Part shown: in pieces, positions 59,326 through 64,000 of the stretch | Layout of the letters: each line of letters opens with the position of its first letter | Position numbering within the stretch: the stretch's first letter is position 1 | From: Streptomyces sp. WAC 01529 | GTDB taxonomy: Bacteria > Actinomycetota > Actinomycetes > Streptomycetales > Streptomycetaceae | Direction of reading: 5' to 3' | Assembly: GCF_003945545.1 (NCBI RefSeq) | Contig: NZ_CP029617.1 | Coordinates: 3,111,001-3,175,000, forward strand | DNA: 64,000 bases | Notes under the pieces: model-generated | The model's database searches: none | What the model saw: only the letters and a program-made list of their open reading frames with translations | Told to the model about the DNA's origin: nothing | Made by a program: the position numbers and the translations under genes

Positions 59326-61660
59326 CCGCGGCCCCGCAGCCCCGCTCCTCCACCGCCGCCCCCGCGATCTCCGCGGCGACCTCCGACGCACCGGCGATCT
59401 CCGTGCGCGAGCCCACGCCCAGCTTCGCGAGGATGTGCTCGACATGCGCGTCCGCGGTCCGCTTCGAGATGACCAGGCGCTCCGCGATCTCCCGGTTGGA
59501 CAGGCCCTGGGCGACCAGGACGGCCACCTCACGCTCCCGCCGGGTCAGCACGTCTCCGGCCGCCCGCCGCCCCGGCCCCCGCTGGGCCGCCGGCCTGCCC
59601 GGCGTGTCCGCGTCGGCCCGCACCGCTTCCAGGACCTGCCGGCCGGAGAGCCGCGCCCCCACCGCGTGCCACCGGTCGAACTGCTTGTCGCCCAGCGCCT
59701 CCCGCGCCGACTTCCGCGCCGCCTCCTGCTGCTCCAGGAGCGAAGGGAGCATGCCGATGGGGTCACCGCTGAGCCGTCGCGCGTTCTCCGCGTACCCGAA
59801 GAGCCACGCGGCCCGCGTATGCCGCCCGGCCCGCGCCGAGGCCCACGCGAGGCCGTGGCAGCACATCGCGGCCACCAGGATCTCGTCGACCTCGCTCGCC
59901 GCCTCAAGACCGCGGCACAGCGAGGCGACGCCCGCCTCCCGCTCCCCCACGAGCCACAGCACCAGGCCCTGCGTGGTGAGCGTGGACCCGTAGATCTGCC
60001 GCTCGCCGGTGCCCTCCAGCAGCTCAAGACCCTCCGCGCACAGTTCGAGCGCCCCCGCGGTGTCCCCGAGCACGGCCCGCAGCAGAGCCGCTTCGGAGCC
60101 CATCACCACCAGGCCGAGGAGGCTGTCGCGCTCGGCCATCCGCCGCCGCACCTCCGCGAGCCGGTCGAGCCCCGTCTCGTCCCCGCACAGCCCGGCGAGC
60201 CCGCTGGCGTACGCCTCGGCGAACTGCTCGACGTCCTCATCCCCGGCCCGCGCCGCGCACTCCCGCGCCAGGTCCATCTGCTCGACGGCCGTCGTCAGAT
60301 CCGCGGTCCACACCGCGAAGGCGCCGCGCACGAGCAGCCCCCACGCCCGCGCCGAACAGTCGTCGGGGACGAGCCCGAGCCCCTTCTCGACCCAGTACCC
60401 GCCCTCGGAGAGCGCCCCGAAGGCCCGCCAGTGGGGCCACAGCCGGGCGGCGAGGTGCAGCCCCTCCGCCGCCCGCCCCTCGGGCTCGTACGCGTACTCC
60501 AGAGCGGCCCGCAGATCGGCGCTCTCCGCCCGGACCGTGCGGTGCAGCTCCGGCTGCCCGGGGCCGAAGAACCCCTCCTCGAAGCGGCGCCCGAGGTCCC
60601 GGTAGTACGCGAAGTGCCGCGCCCGCAGCGCCGCGCCCCCGTCCGCCTCGACCACGCCGAGCCGCTCGGCCCCGTACTCCCTGAGGGTGTCCAGCAGCCG
60701 GTAGCGGTTCCCGGACTCACCGAGCCGCTGCACCACGGACTTGTCGACGAGCCCGATCAGCTGCCCGAGCACCTCACCGACGGGCAACTCCCCGCCCCCG
60801 CAGACCTGTTCGGCGGCGCCCAGCTCGAAGGAGCCCGCGAAGACCGACAGCCGGGCCCACAGCAACCGCTCCGCCGGAGTGCACAGCTCGTACGACCAGT
60901 CGATGGCCGTACGCAGCGTCTGGTGCCGTGACAGAGCGGTGCGCCGCCCTCCGGTGAGCACCTGGAACCGATCGTCGAGCCGCGCCACCAGCTCCTCCAT
61001 CGACACCGCCCGCAACCGCACCGCGGCCAGCTCCAGGGCCAGCGGAATGCAGTCGAGCCGATGGGTCAGCGTCAGCAACTGCCCGCGATTGCCGTCGTGC
61101 GCGGTGAAGCCGGGCACGACACTGGCGGCCCGCTGCGCGAACAGTTCCACGGCGTCGTCCGGCGCGAGCGGCGCGACGGGACAGCAGTGCTCCCCCGGCA
61201 CGTCCAGCGGCTGCCGGCTGGTCGCGAGCACGCACACGTCGGCGGCCTCGCGCAGCAGGATGTCGGAGAGCATCGCGCACGCGTCGACCAGATGCTCACA
61301 GGTGTCGAGCACGATGAGCAGGCGCCGCCCCTGCAAGTGCGCCACGACCGCGTCGAGCGGCGCCATCCCCGGCTGCTCGGGCAGTTCGAGGACCGCGGCG
61401 AGCGTGGCGGGGATCAACTCGGGGTCCCGCAGCGCCGAAAGCTCCGCCAGCCAGACCCCGTCGGGGAACCTCTCCCCGAGTCCCGCGGCGGCCCGTAACG
61501 CGGTCCGGCTCTTCCCGACACCTCCCGGCCCGACCAGCGTGACCAGACGCGCGTACGCGAACGCGGCCCGCACCTGCGCCAGTTCGTCCGCCCGCCCGAC
61601 GAACGAGGTCAATTCGGCGGGCAGTTGCCCACCCCGCCGCTGCCCGAAGCCGAAACCCAT
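59321..61660 (-). CDS. STAND-type ATPase regulator with C-terminal LuxR helix-turn-helix
   Basis: The 779-residue protein begins [20 protein letters not shown]. An NB-ARC-like ATPase (about 18-330) has Walker [11 protein letters not shown] and Walker [11 protein letters not shown], with the downstream motifs LATSRQPL and the winged-helix segment. A long TPR-like helical region follows (about 340-690). The C-terminal LuxR DNA-binding domain (about 705-765) reads [40 protein letters not shown]. Such proteins are signal-dependent transcription activators. The target genes and ligand are unknown. It is monocistronic; the HAD gene lies 128 bp upstream on the same strand. Confidence 0.92.
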   Translation of the reverse strand: MGFGFGQRRGGQLPAELTSFVGRADELAQVRAAFAYARLVTLVGPGGVGKSRTALRAAAGLGERFPDGVWLAELSALRDPELIPATLAAVLELPEQPGMAPLDAVVAHLQGRRLLIVLDTCEHLVDACAMLSDILLREAADVCVLATSRQPLDVPGEHCCPVAPLAPDDAVELFAQRAASVVPGFTAHDGNRGQLLTLTHRLDCIPLALELAAVRLRAVSMEELVARLDDRFQVLTGGRRTALSRHQTLRTAIDWSYELCTPAERLLWARLSVFAGSFELGAAEQVCGGGELPVGEVLGQLIGLVDKSVVQRLGESGNRYRLLDTLREYGAERLGVVEADGGAALRARHFAYYRDLGRRFEEGFFGPGQPELHRTVRAESADLRAALEYAYEPEGRAAEGLHLAARLWPHWRAFGALSEGGYWVEKGLGLVPDDCSARAWGLLVRGAFAVWTADLTTAVEQMDLARECAARAGDEDVEQFAEAYASGLAGLCGDETGLDRLAEVRRRMAERDSLLGLVVMGSEAALLRAVLGDTAGALELCAEGLELLEGTGERQIYGSTLTTQGLVLWLVGEREAGVASLCRGLEAASEVDEILVAAMCCHGLAWASARAGRHTRAAWLFGYAENARRLSGDPIGMLPSLLEQQEAARKSAREALGDKQFDRWHAVGARLSGRQVLEAVRADADTPGRPAAQRGPGRRAAGDVLTRREREVAVLVAQGLSNREIAERLVISKRTADAHVEHILAKLGVGSRTEIAGASEVAAEIAGAAVEERGCGAAG

Positions 61661-61788
61661 CGCGCTACCGCCCCCGTCACGTCGTCCGGTACAGAGGATC
61701 CCACCTCAGCGTACGCAGAACAGCGCGGAGCGTGAACGGAATCCCCCAACCACCCGCACCGGCCCCCTCGGGCGACGCTCGGGCACCC

Positions 61789-62460
61789 TCAGGCGGCAAG
61801 CCGCTCCGCCACGACCACGGCCTCCTCCAGCGTGTCCACGACGGGCACCCCGGCCAGCTCCAGGCTCCCCCGGCTGTGCGAGCCCCCGGTGTAGAGCACG
61901 GCCCGCGCCCCCACGTGCGCGGCGGCCACCGCGTCGTCGACGGCGTCCCCGATCACGACGACCCGCTCGGCGGCGGCGACCACGCCCTCCAGCGCGGCGA
62001 GGTGGCGCACCATGCGCTCGGCCTTGCCCGCGTACGAATCGTCGGTGCGCCCGTCGATCCGCACGAAGTGCTCGTGGATCCCGTGCCGCCGCACGATCGG
62101 CACCAGGTGCTCGTGCGGGGCGAGCGACAGCAACGACTGCGTACGTCCCTCGGCCCGCCGCCCGGCGAGCAGCTGAGCGGCCCCTTCGGTGAGCCCGCAC
62201 GCCTCGGCCCGGGCCCAGTAGTGCCGGTGGAAGACGGCGTCCATGACGCGCCACTCGCTCTCGCTCGGCAGCCGCCCCATCAGCCGCTCGTAGAAGAGCG
62301 GGATCGGCACGCAGTACAGCTCCCGGTACCGCTCCAGCGTGATCGGCTCGATCCCGATCTCCGCGAAGGAGGCGTTGGTCGCCTCGATCACCGCATGGAT
62401 GTCATGCAGGAGGGTCCCGTTCCAATCCCAAACGATATGCGCCCCGCGCCGCGTCCCCAT
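61789..62460 (-). CDS. HAD family hydrolase (phosphoglycolate phosphatase-like)
   Basis: The 223-residue protein has HAD motif I WDWNGTLL, with the nucleophile Asp12 and Asn14 where the general acid Asp is usual. Motif II is within TQSLLSLAPHE, motif III is the Lys in YAGKAER, and motif IV is VVVIGDAVDDAVAA. A helical cap domain occupies about 20-90. It likely hydrolyses a small phosphorylated metabolite; the Asn at the acid/base position is a known variant of DWNGT-type proteins but may slow catalysis. The start is ATG 62460. The gap after its C-terminus to the LuxR-type gene contains nothing recognised. Confidence 0.88.
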   Translation of the reverse strand: MGTRRGAHIVWDWNGTLLHDIHAVIEATNASFAEIGIEPITLERYRELYCVPIPLFYERLMGRLPSESEWRVMDAVFHRHYWARAEACGLTEGAAQLLAGRRAEGRTQSLLSLAPHEHLVPIVRRHGIHEHFVRIDGRTDDSYAGKAERMVRHLAALEGVVAAAERVVVIGDAVDDAVAAAHVGARAVLYTGGSHSRGSLELAGVPVVDTLEEAVVVAERLAA

Positions 62461-62514
62461 CCCTGAAATCTACCCTCCCCGAGGGGCTGGGCACCTGCCC
62501 CTACGCCACGGCAC

Positions 62515-62700
62515 CCACGCGCCGATCCGCCCACCCACGACCGCACCACCACGGCGAGACGACGACCCACCCCACACCACGGTGTCATCACGGCGAGACG
62601 GCCCCCGCCCCCACACCGACACACCACCACGGCGAGCCGACCAACCGCTCCTACCTCGCCATGTCATCGCAGCGAGACGGGCGGGTCGGTGGGAAAGATC
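62515..62700. repeat. Short degenerate repeats upstream of the HAD gene
   Basis: The 313-bp gap 62461-62773 contains repeated ACGGCGAGACG/CAGCGAGACGG units (near 62551, 62590, 62629 and 62672) within C-rich sequence, and a GCCGCGAAGCGGGCGG hairpin near 62702. No gene is supported here. Confidence 0.5.
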
Positions 62701-62773
62701 CGCCGCGAAGCGGGCGGCCTGGAACCCCTCACAACCCGCGCCGCCCCGCGGCAACCCCAGTCCCCCAGCCCCC

Positions 62774-63295
62774 TCAAGGCGCCCCCGCCAGCCCAATCAG
62801 CCCGGGAATCTCCTGCGTGGCGAACCAGAGCAGCTCATGGTCCTCCGCCCCGTCCACCACGAACCGCGCGTCATCGTCGCCCTGGTCCGCCGCGCCCAGC
62901 GCCGCCGCGGCCGCCGCGACGTCCGCCTCCGCGTCCCCCGCGTCCACGTGCACGGCCGCCACCTTCGCCAGGGGGAGCCCGTCGGCGAGCCGCACCTCTC
63001 CGAGCGCCCCCTGGTCGAGCCCCCGGCCGGGGTCCGCCACGGCCGCCCCGTCCGGCACATCGGCCGCGAGCACGACCCGGCGCCGCGGCGCCCCGGGGTC
63101 CACCGCCACCAGCCGCAGCGACGCCGTCGCCGCCCGGTTCAGCGCCGCGTACTCCAGCTCCTCGATGTCATCGGAGACGTACCACTCCCGCAGGGCGGGG
63201 GTGACGGCGTAAGCGACCAGCGGCCCGGGCCCCAACTCCCCCGCCTTGTACGCCTCAGCGAGCCGGGGCAGGGTCAGAGGAACGTAGACGCGCAT
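62774..63295 (-). CDS. Conserved actinobacterial protein (DUF6912-like)
   Basis: The ATG at 63295 begins MRVYVPLTLPRLAEAYKAGEL, a signature N-terminus of a small conserved actinobacterial family of unknown function; the frame is open further upstream but without protein character. The 173-residue product is acidic and soluble (AVTPALREWYVSDDIEELEYAAL, VVLAADVP, then EDHELLWFATQEIPGL). No catalytic motif is recognised. In Streptomyces it lies near the Rv3235-like gene and secA, so conserved synteny supports that it is a real gene. Confidence 0.82.
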   Translation of the reverse strand: MRVYVPLTLPRLAEAYKAGELGPGPLVAYAVTPALREWYVSDDIEELEYAALNRAATASLRLVAVDPGAPRRRVVLAADVPDGAAVADPGRGLDQGALGEVRLADGLPLAKVAAVHVDAGDAEADVAAAAAALGAADQGDDDARFVVDGAEDHELLWFATQEIPGLIGLAGAP

Positions 63296-63612
63296 GGCTG
63301 ACCGCTTTCGTTCGTGTACGGAGAAGGCCGTGTCCGTAGAGGGCCGTGTACGTGGAAGGCCTCCAGGATACGTCCGCGAGTCCCCCATCGAGGTGCCCCC
63401 ACCGCCCCCGCGGCCGTCCACCCGCCTCCACCGATTCACCCGGCACGCCCCGGCAACCACCGCGTCCTCGACCCCTCCGATCCCTCGGATAGGTGAACCA
63501 CGAAGCCCTCCCCGAAGCACCCCGAGGCCCTTGCACCCTCTCCCGCCGCCCCCGTACAAGATCCCCGGGACAAAAAGTTACCCACCGGTAAAGGCGACGA
63601 AGGAGGCACCCC
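63296..63612. other. Divergent intergenic region with a candidate promoter
   Basis: No gene is seen in these 317 bases. TTGCAC (63531-63536), 17 bp and TACAAG (63554-63559) could be a promoter for the gene starting at 63613. Short repeats of GGCCGTGT lie near 63329-63350. Confidence 0.35.
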
Positions 63613-64000
63613 GTGCGCAAGGTGATGACAAGGCCCCGCCCCCGCCCGTCAGCGGCCCGCCCCCCGGCAGGCCGCCCACCCACCCGCAAGGACTCCCGCC
63701 GCCCCGCGGACCGCGCCCCCAGGCCCATCCCGGCCAAACCGCCCCCGCACCCCACGGAGGTCTTCACCGAACGCCTCCTGCTGGTCCTCAGCGGCCAGCG
63801 CCCCCTGTACTGGGTGGCCCGCCACATCGCCAACACCGCCTTTGACGACCTGGCCCGCCTGGCCGAGCGCACCCCCCTCTGCGCGGACGGCCACCGCCCC
63901 ACGGTCCACCGGATCGGCCACTACCAGCCGCACCCCGAGGCCTACGAGGTCTTCGCCCGCATCGCGACGGGCCCGAGACTGCGCGCACTGGCGTTCCGCC
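63613..64000 (+). CDS. Rv3235-like protein, 3' end beyond the window
   Basis: A GTG at 63613 follows the strong site GAAGGAGG. The product starts MRKVMTRPRPRPSAARPP, with a Pro/Arg-rich basic N-terminus of about 45 residues. It continues EVFTERLLLVLSGQRPLYWVARHI and ends in frame at the window edge with HPEAYEVFARIATG. This matches the conserved C-terminal domain of mycobacterial Rv3235 and its Streptomyces relatives, small proteins of unknown function usually encoded next to secA. About 129 residues are visible; perhaps 20-40 are missing. Confidence 0.8.
   Translation, partial: MRKVMTRPRPRPSAARPPAGRPPTRKDSRRPADRAPRPIPAKPPPHPTEVFTERLLLVLSGQRPLYWVARHIANTAFDDLARLAERTPLCADGHRPTVHRIGHYQPHPEAYEVFARIATGPRLRALAFR

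Noticed and set aside
58523..60931. Plus-strand frame running from the 58.9-kb repeats into the LuxR-type gene
   Set aside because: It is translated repeat sequence followed by antisense of a well-supported gene.

Overview
The window is high-GC DNA with the gene content of a Streptomyces chromosome core region. It carries ssrA-smpB, ftsEX, prfB and a neighbouring pair of eukaryotic-type Ser/Thr kinases in the order I recall for the pkaB-pkaA locus of S. coelicolor. Other actinomycete marks are GTG starts, a sugar importer with no ATPase of its own, a very large NAD-glutamate dehydrogenase and a Rv3235-like gene. No prophage, insertion sequence, CRISPR array or tRNA gene was seen.

Layout. Positions 1-2.6 kb hold an MFS transporter end and a D-Ala-D-Ala carboxypeptidase, converging. 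From 2.7 to 9.4 kb lie tmRNA, smpB, an S41 protease, ftsX, ftsE, a tiny zinc-ribbon membrane protein, a sortase-type surface protein and prfB. From 9.4 to 10.4 kb is a gene-free island of about 114-bp repeats. From 10.4 to 17.5 kb are two Ser/Thr kinases divergent from a large FHA/FtsK-like ATPase protein. From 17.7 to 22.1 kb are a PPOX/F420-type flavoprotein and a sugar ABC importer operon.

The most distinctive part is 22.2-51.1 kb, a cell-wall glycopolymer locus. It contains a GT4-Stealth fusion, four large GT2-TagF-like fusion proteins, two stand-alone GT2 enzymes, galE, a two-gene polysaccharide ABC exporter with a divergent TetR regulator, and two paralogous polytopic (GT-C-like) membrane proteins. 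One of the latter sits in an operon with a polyprenyl-phosphate sugar synthase and a GtrA flippase. The inferred logic is that sugars and polyol- or sugar-phosphates are joined on a lipid carrier inside the cell, exported by the ABC transporter, and further glycosylated outside by the GT-C proteins. Two of the fusion proteins have each lost key residues in a different domain (TagF His to Asn in one, GT2 acidic motifs in another), so the set may divide labour between domains.

From 51.4 to 64 kb are a PAP2 phosphatase, a GlsB/YeaQ-like stress membrane protein, NAD-glutamate dehydrogenase, a DJ-1/PfpI protein, a STAND-LuxR regulator, a HAD hydrolase, a small conserved actinobacterial protein and the start of a Rv3235-like gene that runs off the end. 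Five repeat-rich non-coding islands (about 9.5-10.3, 17.6-17.7, 46.5-46.8, 58.9-59.3 and 62.5-62.7 kb) punctuate the window. One dispersed repeat type also occurs in frame inside a TagF-like gene.
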